From JAFAXA01 sp963777325 (lineage in GTDB: Bacteria > Pseudomonadota > Alphaproteobacteria > Acetobacterales > Acetobacteraceae): a DNA stretch of 64,000 nucleotides. The DNA lies in contig CAVZQE010000020.1 in the NCBI GenBank assembly GCA_963777325.1, positions 372,001-436,000 on the forward strand. The letters run 5' to 3'. Below, one piece after another: positions 16,909-28,368 of the stretch (position 1 is the stretch's first letter; every line of letters starts with the position of its first letter). The notes below the pieces were generated by a model that worked only from the letters and a program-made list of their open reading frames with translations, was not told the origin of the DNA and did not search any database. A program made the position numbers and the translations under genes.

Positions 16909-17922
16909 CTATTGCGCCTTATGCGGCGTCTCGGCCGGAGACGCGGACGGGGAGGAGCCGGACGGGGAGGACGGGGGCGGCGAACCCTGCTGCACCGGCG
17001 AGCCGTCCAGGTTGAAGCGCTCGATGCTCGAATCCTGGCGCGCCTGCGCGAGCACCTTCTGCACGTCCGCCTGGATCATCTTCTGGCGCAGCTCCTCGCG
17101 CGCCTGCTCGAAGCTGGGCGGGGTGTCCTGCTTGCGCTCGACCACCTTGATGACGTGCCAGCCGAACTGGGTATGCACCGGCACCTGGGAAAACTGGCCG
17201 GGCTTGAGGGCGAAGGCGGCGTCGGCGAAGGCCGGCACCATGTCGCCCTTCTTGAAGAAGCCGAGATCGCCGCCCTGGGCCGCCCCCGGGTCCTTGCTCT
17301 TCTGCTTGGCGAGGGTCGCGAAATCGGCGCCCTTCTTCAGCTGCGCGATAACGTCCTTCGCCTCGGCCTCGGTCGGCACCAGGATATGGAAGGCGTGGAC
17401 CTCCTCCTCGCCGGGCTTGCCCGCGATCTCCTGATCGTAGCGGGCGCGCACCGCCTGCTCGGTCACTTGCGGCCCGACCTCTTTCGCGATGAGCGCGGTC
17501 TCCAGCGCCCGCTCCGACGCCGCCTCCATCTGCTTCTTGACCGCCGGATCGTTCTCCAGCCCCTGCTTGCGCGCCTCGTGCGCCAGGGCGTCGCGGTCGA
17601 TCAGCTGATCGAGCACCATCGGGAAGAGCACCTTGCTCGGCATGCCCTGCATCTGCGGCGGCAGGCCTCTCGCCGCCTCGGCGACGTCGCTCAGGTGGAT
17701 CGTCTTGCCGTTCACCTTGGCGACCACGGGATCGGACGGCGCCCCGGACCCGCTCGCGGCGGGAGGCGTCGCCTGCGACGGCTGCGCGGCGGGCAGGGGG
17801 GCGGAAGGCGGGGGAGCAGGCGAGGCGGCCGGCTGCGCGAGCGACGGACCGGCCTGGCCCAGCAGCAAAGCGCCCGCGACCAGACCCAGACGGGGCATCG
17901 CCCCTGAGATACGCGACATCAT
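16909..17922 (-). CDS. Periplasmic peptidyl-prolyl isomerase (PpiC/parvulin type)
   Basis: 337 aa. A signal peptide of about 30 residues ends ...GPSLAQ, followed by a proline/alanine-rich linker (about 45 residues). The SurA-like N-terminal helical region includes VVAKVNGKTIHLSDV, and the parvulin domain lies at about 185-280 (VHAFHILVPTEAEAK, GGDLGFFKKGDMVPAF, FGWHVIKV). It would help fold exported proteins, fitting its divergent neighbour secA. The last 45 residues are again low complexity. It overlaps nothing and likely begins the argJ operon. Confidence 0.94.
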   Translation of the reverse strand: MMSRISGAMPRLGLVAGALLLGQAGPSLAQPAASPAPPPSAPLPAAQPSQATPPAASGSGAPSDPVVAKVNGKTIHLSDVAEAARGLPPQMQGMPSKVLFPMVLDQLIDRDALAHEARKQGLENDPAVKKQMEAASERALETALIAKEVGPQVTEQAVRARYDQEIAGKPGEEEVHAFHILVPTEAEAKDVIAQLKKGADFATLAKQKSKDPGAAQGGDLGFFKKGDMVPAFADAAFALKPGQFSQVPVHTQFGWHVIKVVERKQDTPPSFEQAREELRQKMIQADVQKVLAQARQDSSIERFNLDGSPVQQGSPPPSSPSGSSPSASPAETPHKAQ

Positions 17923-18162
17923 GAACCCTGTCTTTACGGAAGGAGCGGATCATGGCCGAAGCGGCGCGCGGCCACAAGGTTGCGGGGGCGAAGGCGTGCA
18001 TGGGCGGGCCGATCGAGAGGGCCGCCGCCCCGCCCTCGTTGACCCGTCCTCGTTGACCGGGGGGCAGGCGGGTCTTATCTGACCCGGTGCCCGGTGAGGC
18101 CGGCCGGCCGATCCGCCCGAGGCCGAGCGGCGACGGGCCTTTCGTCACCCATGAAGGTTTGC

Positions 18163-20940
<2,778 letters not shown>

Positions 20941-21055
20941 GACGCAATCGGCCGCGGCCCTCGGCCCAAAATGCCACTCTCGAATGGAAGGTGACGGGTT
21001 TAGACGCGAGTGAATGCGCTTGACATCGCCCTAGGGTTGTGTTTCGCTTTCGTTC

Positions 21056-21739
21056 ATGTCCGCCGTGCTCGCCGCACCGAGCCTTCTCGCCCGCTTCGAG
21101 ACCGCAATCACTTTTCTGTGCCAGTCGGTGGCGGCGAATTTTCTGAAAACGCCGGCCGCTCCTCTGGTGCCGCTCGCCTGGAACCGGCTGCGGCGGCTGC
21201 TCGCCCGGTTCGCGGCGCTGGTCGCCTGCATCGAGGCCGGGCGGAACCTCGCGCGACGCGCGCCGGCGGCCGCCGGCGCGCGGTCCCGTCCCGATCTCCC
21301 GTCGCTTCGGCTTCCGGCGGACCGCGGCTGGCTGCTCCGGCTGGCGCCCGCGTTGGACACGCGGCTCGGCCGGGGGTGGGTCGAGGCCCTGGTCAGCGAT
21401 CCGGACTTCGCTTTGCTGCTCGAAGCCGCGCCACGGGCGGGGCGTATCCTTCGCCCGCTTTGCCATGCGCTCGCGATCGAGCTGCCGCCGCCCCTGCGTC
21501 TGCCAGCCCGCCCCCGCAAGCAGCGCCGCCCGGACCGGTCCGGCGGCACGGCCGCTCACGGCCAAGGCGACCTGCCATCCCAGCCGAACGCCGCGCGGCC
21601 CGGCTTCCTTCCATGGCTCCCCCCGCCCGCGTTTCCTGTCTCCGCGGCCGCAAGTCCCCCACCCTCCCGGCCGGCGTCCGTGAGCTCCAGTCGCCTCCGA
21701 ACCGGTCCACGTCCGCGCGATCCCTGCCCTCGTTCCTGA
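21056..21739 (+). CDS. Conserved hypothetical protein, helical, Arg/Pro-rich tail
   Basis: 227 aa. The first 150 residues look like a real helical domain (LLARFETAITFLCQSVAAN, LVPLAWNRLRRLLARFAALV, and EAAPRAGRILRPLCHALAIE), a pattern I associate with short uncharacterised alphaproteobacterial proteins ending in LPARPRK. Here the frame continues as a proline/serine-rich tail of about 70 residues that may be spurious read-through. A TTGACA at 21020-21025 could be a -35 element, but the -10 match at 17 bp is poor. No function can be assigned. Confidence 0.6.
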   Translation: MSAVLAAPSLLARFETAITFLCQSVAANFLKTPAAPLVPLAWNRLRRLLARFAALVACIEAGRNLARRAPAAAGARSRPDLPSLRLPADRGWLLRLAPALDTRLGRGWVEALVSDPDFALLLEAAPRAGRILRPLCHALAIELPPPLRLPARPRKQRRPDRSGGTAAHGQGDLPSQPNAARPGFLPWLPPPAFPVSAAASPPPSRPASVSSSRLRTGPRPRDPCPRS

Positions 21740-21820
21740 AAAGCGGAGGGCGCGGAGAAAGCGAGAGCCGGCGATGGCTCCGCGCGCGCTGGCTTGCGCA
21801 AGCGGCGTCAAAAGGCTCGG

Positions 21821-22809
21821 TCAGAACTTCGCCGAAACCGCGAGCGAGTCGAAGCTGAACGTGCCGCCGCGCTGGTGCATGAACTCCTCGGTGCGGATGA
21901 CGTGGGTGAAGGAGAGGCGGACCCCCCACGCCATCACCGCGGCCCCGGCCTGGAACTCGGCCTGCCAGGGCTGCGGCGCGACGTGCCGGCTGGTCGAGAA
22001 CAGATTGCCGTTTAAGGTCACGTCATAGCCGACCGCCTGCCCGTCCGCGCCCGCGAACAGATACCAGACGAACGGGCGCGTCGCGGTATAGGCGTCTGCG
22101 CCGGTCAGGCCCGGACGGATGCGGGAGGGGCCGAAATCCGAGTTCAGGCCCTGCCCGATCCGGAACTGCAGGCCCGCCTGCGCATAGGTGCGATAGAGCC
22201 CGGCCGCGCCGGTGACGGAGGGCAGCGTATCGACCTCCACGCCGTAGAGTCGGCGAGCGGCAGGCGCCAGGTCCGCTCGGCCAGGAACTGGATCAGCGGC
22301 TGGTTGTGGATCTGGTAGCCCCAGCCCTGCGCCCTGGTGTCGCCGAGGATGTCGTGGAAGCCGTTCTGGATCACCTCGCCGCCCGCGCCCGGCCCGACCA
22401 GGCCGAAACTCGCGCCGAGCACGCTGCGGCTCGTCTCCGTGTCCTGGATCAGCGCCGTGTTCAGCAGCAGCACCCCGGCATAGGGGCGGTCGCGCGGGTC
22501 CGGCGGGTTGGTCTGCGTCGTGTAGGGCGTGAAGAAGGTCTGCGCGAGATCGATCGAGACCCGCTGCCGCCCGTCCTGGAACAAGGACCGGCCAAGCCGC
22601 GAGACGGCGCCGGGCACATCCTCGTCGGTCGGCGACGTCCAGCCGAGCCGCAGGCCGCTCGAATAGTAGCGGTCGGTGTCGTTGAGGGCATCGTTCTCGA
22701 TCTGCAGCGTCCAGATCGGGTCCGGATCGACCGGCACCTCGGCCGCGGCCGGCCGCCCGCCCATCGCGGCGGCGGCCAGGGCGAAGCACGCGAACACTCG
22801 TCTGGTCAT
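21821..22809 (-). pseudogene. lpxR: Lipid A deacylase LpxR family outer-membrane protein, frameshifted
   Basis: Two frames together make one 329-aa LpxR (DUF2219) protein. The 5' part from ATG 22809 has a signal peptide (ending RPAAA-E), the signature ENDALNDTDRYYSSGLRLGW, DRPYAGVLLLN and NGFHDILGDTRAQGWGYQ. From about 22255 the frame changes, and GVEVDTLPSVTGAAGLYRTY to the terminal beta strand SLAVSAKF (typical C-terminal aromatic) is in the next frame. Adding one base in ctcgccgactctac (for example gccc) joins them. LpxR removes the 3' acyloxyacyl chain of lipid A at the surface. As read the barrel is broken, so it is either a pseudogene or a homopolymer error. Confidence 0.88.
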
Positions 22810-22951
22810 GAGCCATCACCTTGACCGTTGCCGCTGTCATGGTGACGGGTCGCGCCGCTTCGCAAAAGCCGCGGCCTCTCACGAGGAGGTGAACAGTTGC
22901 AGCAGCAGGGCCATCGGGCGTTCAGCCACGGACCAGTGAAGAGGCGAGCGA

Positions 22952-24747
22952 ATGGAAGTGAACGTGGCTGTCGCGGTGCTGTGCATCGCCGCCGGCGGGA
23001 TCGGTCAGCCAGTGGCTCGCCTGGCGGTTCAGGGTGCCGGCCATCGTCCTGCTGTTCGCGGTCGGGCTGGCGGTGGGGCCGGGATTGCAGCTGATCCACC
23101 CCTCGGCCGCGCTCGGGCCGGCGCTGCGCCCGCTGGTCGGCCTCGCGGTTGCGATCGTGGTGTTCGAGGGCGGCCTTTCGCTCAACTTCCGCGATCTGCG
23201 CGCGGCCGGCGAAGGCGTGCTGCGGCTGACGGCGGTCGCGTTGCCGATCAACTGGGTGCTCGGGACGGTCGCGAGCCACTGGATCGCCGGGTTCAGCTGG
23301 GGCGCCGCCGTCCTGTTCGGCGCGATCACGGTGGTCACGGGACCGACCGTCGTGCTGCCCCTGCTGCGGCAAGCCCGCCTGCAGCGGCGGACCGCTTCGT
23401 TCCTGCGCTGGGAGGCGATCGTGAACGATCCCGTGGGGGCGATCCTGACCGCGCTCACGCTGGAGGCTCTGGCCGGGAGCCACACGGGCGCGGGCGTCGC
23501 GGGCGTGCTCGTCGGAGGCGTCGCGCTTTCGGCGGCGCTCGGGATCGGCGCGGGCGTGCTCGTCAAGTGGAGCTTCGGCCGCGATCTCGTGCCGGAGTTC
23601 CTGAAGACGCCGATGCTGCTCGCGCTCATCCTCACCATCGCCTCGCTGTCCAACCTCGCCATGGCGGAAGCGGGCCTGATGGCCGCGACCGTGTTCGGCA
23701 TCGCCGTCGCCAATCTCGGCATTACGGGCGTTTCTGATTTGCGCCGGTTCAAGGAATCGCTGGTCGTCCTGCTGGTCTCGACCTTGTTCGTGACGCTGAC
23801 CGCCGATCTCGACCGCTCGGTGCTGTCGCATGTCGGCTGGGGCATCGCCGCGCTCACCGCCGCGATGATCGTCCTCGTTCGCCCGGCGGCGATCCTGCTC
23901 GCGACCTTGGGGACGGCCATGAGCTGGCAGGAGAAGTTGCTGACCGGATGGGTCGCGCCGCGCGGCATCGTCGCGGCGGCGATGGCGGGCGTCGCCGGGC
24001 TGCAGGCTGCAGGAGGCGGGCTACGCAGGGGCCGATCTCGTGATGCCGGCGGTGTTCGCGCTGATCGCGGCGACCATGCTGCTGCACGGCTTCTCCCTCG
24101 CCCCGCTCGCGCGCCGCCTCGGCCTCGACATGGGCGAGGGCCACGGCGTGCTGATCGTCGGCGCGTCGCGCTGGGCGACGGATTTCGCCCTCGCCCTGCA
24201 GGCGCTGGGCGCGAACGTCACCCTGTCGGACACGTTTCCCGGCGCCCTGCGCCGCGCCCGGCTGCGCGGGCTCGCCGTGCTGCAGGCCGAGGTGCTGTCC
24301 CACCATGGCGAGGAGCAGATCCAGGAACGCCCGATCGACTACGCGATCGCCGCGACCCCGGACGAAGTCTATAACGGCCTTGTCTGCGCCCATTTCGCGC
24401 CGGAACTCGGCCGCGAGCGGGTCTATCAGCTCGCCCCCTCCGAAACCGACGCGCATACCGGCATCGCCCGCGACGTCCGTGGCAAGGCGCTCGGCGACAC
24501 GAGTCTCGATTTCGACGCGATCGAGGCGGCGTACCGGGCGGGCGCCCGGTTCGAGACGCGGACGGTAACGGAGGAAACCGGGACGCTGGAGCCGTCCGGC
24601 GGGAGCTACCCGCTCGCCCTCGTGCGGGCCAGCGGCGATCTGTCGTTCGTGTCGCCCGAGGCGGTCTCGCCGCTGACCGGTCAGCCGGGCGACCGCGTGG
24701 TGAGCCTCGTCTCGCCGCCTCCCCTGATCCGGTCGCCGTCCGCCTAG
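22952..24747 (+). pseudogene. CPA1-family Na+/H+ antiporter with C-terminal Rossmann domain, two frameshifts
   Basis: Three frames assemble into one NhaP-type antiporter of about 595 aa. The start is MEVNVAVAVLCIAAGGI from ATG 22952. After about 23005 the frame shifts (one or four extra bases) to SQWLAWRFRVPAIVLL and continues through the membrane core with the family's VFEGGLSLN, GPTVVLPLL and EAIVNDPVGAIL (conserved ND). At 24000-24013 a 7-bp tandem duplication (ctgcagg twice) shifts the frame again, and the last helix plus a nucleotide-binding-like domain (GHGVLIVGASRWATDFAL) follow to 24747. It would exchange cations for protons in the inner membrane. Two separate lesions make real decay more likely here than elsewhere. 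Confidence 0.87.
24000..24013. repeat. 7-bp tandem duplication inside the antiporter gene
   Basis: ctgcagg occurs twice in direct succession. Deleting one copy restores the expected reading VAGLQEAGYAGADLVMPAVF, so the duplication is the cause of the second frameshift. It looks like replication slippage. Confidence 0.85.
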
Positions 24748-25007
24748 CCGGTGCCGAGCCGCTTCGCTCCGGAAGGAGCCATCAGGGCGAGAAAGGGCGC
24801 CCAGGCCGCCTGCATCATCCGCGACCACATCAGGAACGGGTTCGCCGCCTCCAACGCGCCGAACGCCGCGTCGAACGAGGGCACGGCGCGCACCCGGATC
24901 AGCATCTCCTCGCCCTCCCCCTCCTCGCTCTTACGATGCAGGATGTCGATGTCGATGCCCGGCAGGCGTGCGACTGCGCGCATCTCATCCGGTCCGTGTC
25001 CGTCCAT
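24744..25007 (-). CDS. Small conserved hypothetical protein
   Basis: 87 aa from ATG 25007 (MDGHGPDEMRAVARLPGIDI). The open frame reaches back to 25061, but the first 18 codons look non-coding. It has a two-part layout: IDILHRKSEEGEGEEMLIRV looks like beta strands, followed by a hydrophobic helix NPFLMWSRMMQAAWAPFLAL. It is likely a small cytoplasmic or membrane-associated protein of unknown function. It converges on the antiporter gene with a 4-bp overlap. Confidence 0.65.
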   Translation of the reverse strand: MDGHGPDEMRAVARLPGIDIDILHRKSEEGEGEEMLIRVRAVPSFDAAFGALEAANPFLMWSRMMQAAWAPFLALMAPSGAKRLGTG

Positions 25008-25139
25008 GCGATTGCTCCGAGTGTCGGCCTTGCTTACAACGCGGCCTGCGCGGGCCGCCACTCATTACTTGTCTCCGCCGGGGGTGGCGCCACGCCGAAT
25101 GTGGGCCAGCTATCCGTCGCACGAACAGGGGGCCAGGCC

Positions 25140-25763
25140 GTGGCATCGTTCTTCTCGCACGCGCATCTGATGCATCTGCTCGACACCTACGGCTACTGGC
25201 TGGTCGGGGTCGTCATCTGCCTGGAAGCGCTCGGCCTGCCGCTGCCCGGCGAAAGCCTGCTGATCGCGGGCGCGATCTATGCCGCGACCACGCACCACAT
25301 GGCGATCGTCCTCATCGTCGCGGTGGGCAGCGTCGCCGCGACGCTCGGCAGCATGGCGGGGTTCGCCGTCGGGCACTGGATCGGCCCGAAGCGCCTGACC
25401 CGCTATGGCCGCTATGTCGGGCTGAACGAGGAGCGGGGGCGGATCGTCAAGGGTCTGTTCCGGCGGCACGGCGCCAAGGTGATCCTGGTCGCCCGCTTCG
25501 TCGCGTTCCTGCGCTCTCTCGCGGCGATCCTGGCGGGCGCGACCGAGATGCCCTGGCTGCGCTTCGCGATCGCGAACGCGGTGGGCGCGGTGGCCTGGTG
25601 CGCTCTCTATGGCTTCGGCGCGTACTGGCTCGGGGCGGAGGCGGAACGGCTGGCGACGCCCGCCGCGATCGGCCTCGGCTGCGCGGCCGGGATCGTCGTC
25701 GTGATCGCCATCGTCTTCGTGCGCAAGCAGGAGCGCAGCTTGCTGCGGGAAGGCGAAACCTGA
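25140..25763 (+). CDS. DedA family membrane protein
   Basis: 207 aa from GTG 25140 (an ATG at 25170 is the alternative). DedA/VTT family signatures are present: CLEALGLPLPGESLLIAG near residue 30, GSMAGFAVGHWIG, and the R-F-R motif VARFVAFLRSLAAILAGATE near residue 120. Four to five hydrophobic segments follow the DedA layout with re-entrant loops. Members are undecaprenyl-phosphate or phospholipid flippases needed for envelope homeostasis. The gene is not clearly in an operon. Confidence 0.92.
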   Translation: MASFFSHAHLMHLLDTYGYWLVGVVICLEALGLPLPGESLLIAGAIYAATTHHMAIVLIVAVGSVAATLGSMAGFAVGHWIGPKRLTRYGRYVGLNEERGRIVKGLFRRHGAKVILVARFVAFLRSLAAILAGATEMPWLRFAIANAVGAVAWCALYGFGAYWLGAEAERLATPAAIGLGCAAGIVVVIAIVFVRKQERSLLREGET

Positions 25764-25839
25764 CCGGCCGACGCGCCGTAGCCCCTGTCGGAAGCCTGTT
25801 CCGTATTTATAACTCCTGGACAGGAACTGGGAGGGGACC

Positions 25840-26454
25840 ATGCGCCCGAGGACCGCGATCGCCAGCCTTGCTACTCTGTTGACGCTCGGCGGCTGCGCCG
25901 GCGGCATGGGCCTGAACGCGGGACCGCCCACCGCGCCCGGCGTGGTCGCAGTCCCGAGCAACGGCAAGACCTTGCCAGTGTTCCAGCAAGACGACGCAGC
26001 CTGCCGCGCCTATGCCGGGCAGCAGGTCGCCGGGCCGCCGCTGGTCAATAACGGCTACACGCCGGGGACGACGTTGCAGCAGCGCTACGACATCGCCTAC
26101 ACGCAGTGCATGTACTCGAAGGGCAACACCGTGCTGTCCTCGAGGAACCTGACCGGCGGCGTGCAGGTGGCCGCTTTGGACGACGAAGACTATCCTTATT
26201 ACGGCTCGCTGATCGGCCCGAGCGTGTTCGTCGGCGGCGGCGGCTACTGGTACGGCCACGGCTACCATCGGGGCTGGGGTGGCCCGCATCCGGGCTGGGC
26301 CGGCGGCCACGGCTGGGCGGGCGGCCACGGCTGGGGCGGCGGGCATGGCTGGGGCGGCGGCCATGGCTGGGGCGGCGGCATGCGCGGGCATGGCGGCGGG
26401 CAGGGCAGCGCGTCCGCTTCTGGCGGGGGCGCCCATGGCGGCGGACGCGGATGA
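25840..26454 (+). CDS. Lipoprotein with Gly/His/Trp-rich repeat tail
   Basis: 204 aa, strong ribosome site (gggagggga) before ATG 25840. The signal peptide ends in the lipobox LGGC (Cys19). The middle part (LPVFQQDDAACRAYAGQQV, YDIAYTQCMYSKGN) resembles small lipoproteins with a conserved Cys pair, near the glycine-zipper type. From about residue 140 the sequence is repeats of GHGWGGG/GHGWAGG. The His-rich tail could bind metal, which is inference only. The stop overlaps the next ATG (ATGA). An AT-rich tatttataac just upstream is a possible -10 region. Confidence 0.85.
   Translation: MRPRTAIASLATLLTLGGCAGGMGLNAGPPTAPGVVAVPSNGKTLPVFQQDDAACRAYAGQQVAGPPLVNNGYTPGTTLQQRYDIAYTQCMYSKGNTVLSSRNLTGGVQVAALDDEDYPYYGSLIGPSVFVGGGGYWYGHGYHRGWGGPHPGWAGGHGWAGGHGWGGGHGWGGGHGWGGGMRGHGGGQGSASASGGGAHGGGRG
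26281..26392. repeat. Imperfect tandem repeat encoding GHGW motifs
   Basis: Units of roughly 18-21 bp (ggcggccacggctggg and variants) are repeated five to six times in frame within the lipoprotein gene, encoding HPGW/GHGW. It probably varies in copy number between strains. Confidence 0.75.
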
Positions 26455-27141
26455 CCGGCCGGGCAAGACTGTCGCCCGCAACCGACCTCTCCCACTGGAC
26501 GGGTGTGGCCCGCCCGGAACGCGCCGTTCTGGAGGGCCGCTACGCACGGCTCGAACCGCTCGACCCGGCGCGGCATGGCCCGGACCTCCTGGCCGCGGCG
26601 CAACAGCCCGGCGCGGATGACCGCTTCCGGTATTTGTTCGAGGAGCCGCCCGCCGATCTCGCGGACCTGACGCCCTGGCTGGAGCGCGCCGCCGCCTCGG
26701 ACGACCCGCTGTTCTTCGCGGTGATCGACCGCGAGACGGGACACGCGGGAGGCCGCCAGTCGCTGCTGCGGATCGAGCCCGCTCATGGCGTCGTCGAAAT
26801 CGGGCACATCCTATGGGGTCCGGCGATCGCGCGCACCCGCGTCGCGACGGAGGCGCTGTATCTGTCCGCCCGCTACGTCTTCGACACGCTCGGCTACCGG
26901 CGCTTCGAGTGGAAGTGCCACGATCGCAACGAACCGTCGAAACGCGCCGCCCGACGCTTCGGCTTCGCCTTCGAGGGCGTCTTCCGCCAGCACATGGTCG
27001 TCAAGGGCGGCAACCGCGACACGGCCTGGTTCGCGATGACCGACGGCGACTGGGAACGCCTGAAGCCCGGCTACGAGGCCTGGCTGCGGCCGGAAAACTT
27101 CGACGCGGACCGGGCGGCAGAGGAGCAAGCTCGAGTTCTGA
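26451..27141 (+). CDS. GNAT family N-acetyltransferase (C-terminus frameshifted)
   Basis: A RimJ-like acetyltransferase starting at ATG 26451, overlapping the preceding stop (ATGA). Motifs include ARLEPLDPARHGPDLLAAA, GVVEIGHILWGPAIARTRVA (acetyl-CoA region) and WKCHDRNEPSKRAARRFGFA. As read the frame runs on for hundreds of codons antisense to other genes, which is not credible. Removing one base in gaccgggcgg (27108-27116) gives the natural end ENFDADGRQRSKLEF and TGA at 27139-27141, total 229 aa. Such proteins acetylate small molecules or protein N-termini; the substrate is unknown. Confidence 0.87.
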
Positions 27142-27155
27142 CGTTTGCCCGAGCG

Positions 27156-27543
27156 CTACTTCCCGCAGGGGAAGCGCTCGCCGAGGAACGCGAAGAAGCC
27201 GTCCGCCGGACGATCCGGCATGTGCCTCTGATTGGCTTCGGCCCACTTCACGAACTCGCCGATGGTCACGGACCGGGCGGGCGCCGGGCTTGGAAAGCAG
27301 AACGGCTTGCTCTTGCCGTTCAGCCGGTCCTGCTCGATCAGCACCGACACCGCGCCCTGGGTGAAGCCGTGGCAGAAATTGCTCGCCGCCGTCTGCATCG
27401 CGCCCTCGGACGGCTTGGCCGCGCAGAGGGCGACCAGAATCCTCGGTATTTCGTAGCTGAAAGTTGCCCGGCGTCACCGCCTCCGCCCCAGCCGGCAGCC
27501 CGCCCCCCAGCATCAGCCCGATCAACATCGCCGTCCGTCGCAT
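27156..27543 (-). pseudogene. Rap1a/Tai-like exported protein, frameshifted
   Basis: Two frames make one 128-aa secreted protein. From ATG 27543 there is a signal peptide (MRRTAMLIGLMLGGGLPAGA) and TPGNFQLRNTED; after an extra T at about 27437 the next frame reads LVALCAAKPSEGAMQTAASN, then FCHGFTQGAV, KPFCFPSP and AFLGERFPC. The spaced cysteines and HGF...FC...FPC pattern match the Rap1a/Tai family, first described as immunity proteins against Ssp/Tae amidase effectors but widespread without type VI secretion. No effector gene is nearby. Confidence 0.8.
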
Positions 27544-27563
27544 TCCTTGCTCCCTGTCGTGAT

Positions 27564-28292
27564 CTACCGGGCCTCAACACCGCACGCCTCGGTCCGGTTT
27601 GCCCGCCATCGCGCCCAGCCGGATGCCCGCAGGTTGCAGGCGGGGCAACGGCCGCATCCGTAGCCCCAGGAGTGCAGCGTGTCGCGTTCGCCGAGATAGC
27701 AGGTGTGGGTGTCCCTGCGGACAAGTTCGACCAGAGGCTCGCCGCCAAGTTGGTGCGCGAGCGCCCAGGTCTCGGCCTTGTCCAGCCACATCAGCGGGGT
27801 TTCCAGCACGAACCGGCGCTGCAGACCGAGATTGATCGCGACCTGCATCGCCTTGACCGCGTCGTCCCGGCAGTCGGGGTAGCCGGAATAGTCCGTCTCG
27901 CACATGCCGCCGACGATCCGGCGCAGGCCCCGCCGCCAGGCGATGGCGGCGGCGTAGGCGAGGAACAGCAGGTTGCGTCCGGGGACAAACGTGTTGGGCA
28001 GGCCCTCGCCGGTGACCGCGATCGCCAGGTCCCGCGTCAGCGCCGTCGCACCGATCGCGGACAGGCTGACTGCCATGTCCACGACGTGATCCGCGCCGAG
28101 ACGTTCGCCCCAGACGCCGAGGGCGCCCAGCGAGTGACGGAGCTTCGGGCGGCAGGCGAGTTCGACCGCGTGGCGCTGGCCGTAGCCGAAGCCGACCGTC
28201 TCCACGTGCGGATAGCGCGCCAGCGCCCAGGCGAGACAGGTCGTGGAATCCTGCCCGCCCGAAAACAGCACCAGCGCTCCCTTGTCCTGCAT
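27564..28292 (-). CDS. queC: 7-cyano-7-deazaguanine synthase (QueC)
   Basis: 242 aa from ATG 28292. The PP-loop SGGQDSTTCLAWAL near residue 11 binds ATP; GFGYGQRHAVEL, PGRNLLFLAYA and the zinc-binding cysteines at the end (CYLGERD...GYGCGRCPACNLR) are QueC signatures. It converts 7-carboxy-7-deazaguanine to preQ0, the queuosine precursor later reduced by QueF (47125-47592) in this window. Divergent from moeB with 76 bp between. Confidence 0.97.
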   Translation of the reverse strand: MQDKGALVLFSGGQDSTTCLAWALARYPHVETVGFGYGQRHAVELACRPKLRHSLGALGVWGERLGADHVVDMAVSLSAIGATALTRDLAIAVTGEGLPNTFVPGRNLLFLAYAAAIAWRRGLRRIVGGMCETDYSGYPDCRDDAVKAMQVAINLGLQRRFVLETPLMWLDKAETWALAHQLGGEPLVELVRRDTHTCYLGERDTLHSWGYGCGRCPACNLRASGWARWRANRTEACGVEAR

Positions 28293-28368
28293 GACCGCCC
28301 CTGATCCGTGCCCCCCGCATCGTGGCACACCTCTTCGCGGCCGGTGAGCCACCCCATATGGTCGGGCC

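Noticed and set aside
21020..21048. Promoter before the hypothetical gene at 21056
   Set aside because: TTGACA is good, but the hexamer 17 bp downstream (TTCGCT) is a poor -10; left as a comment only.
26451..28304. Long acetyltransferase frame continuing to 28304
   Set aside because: Past residue about 220 it is antisense to the Rap1a-like and queC genes and loses all family similarity; a one-base correction gives a natural stop at 27139-27141.
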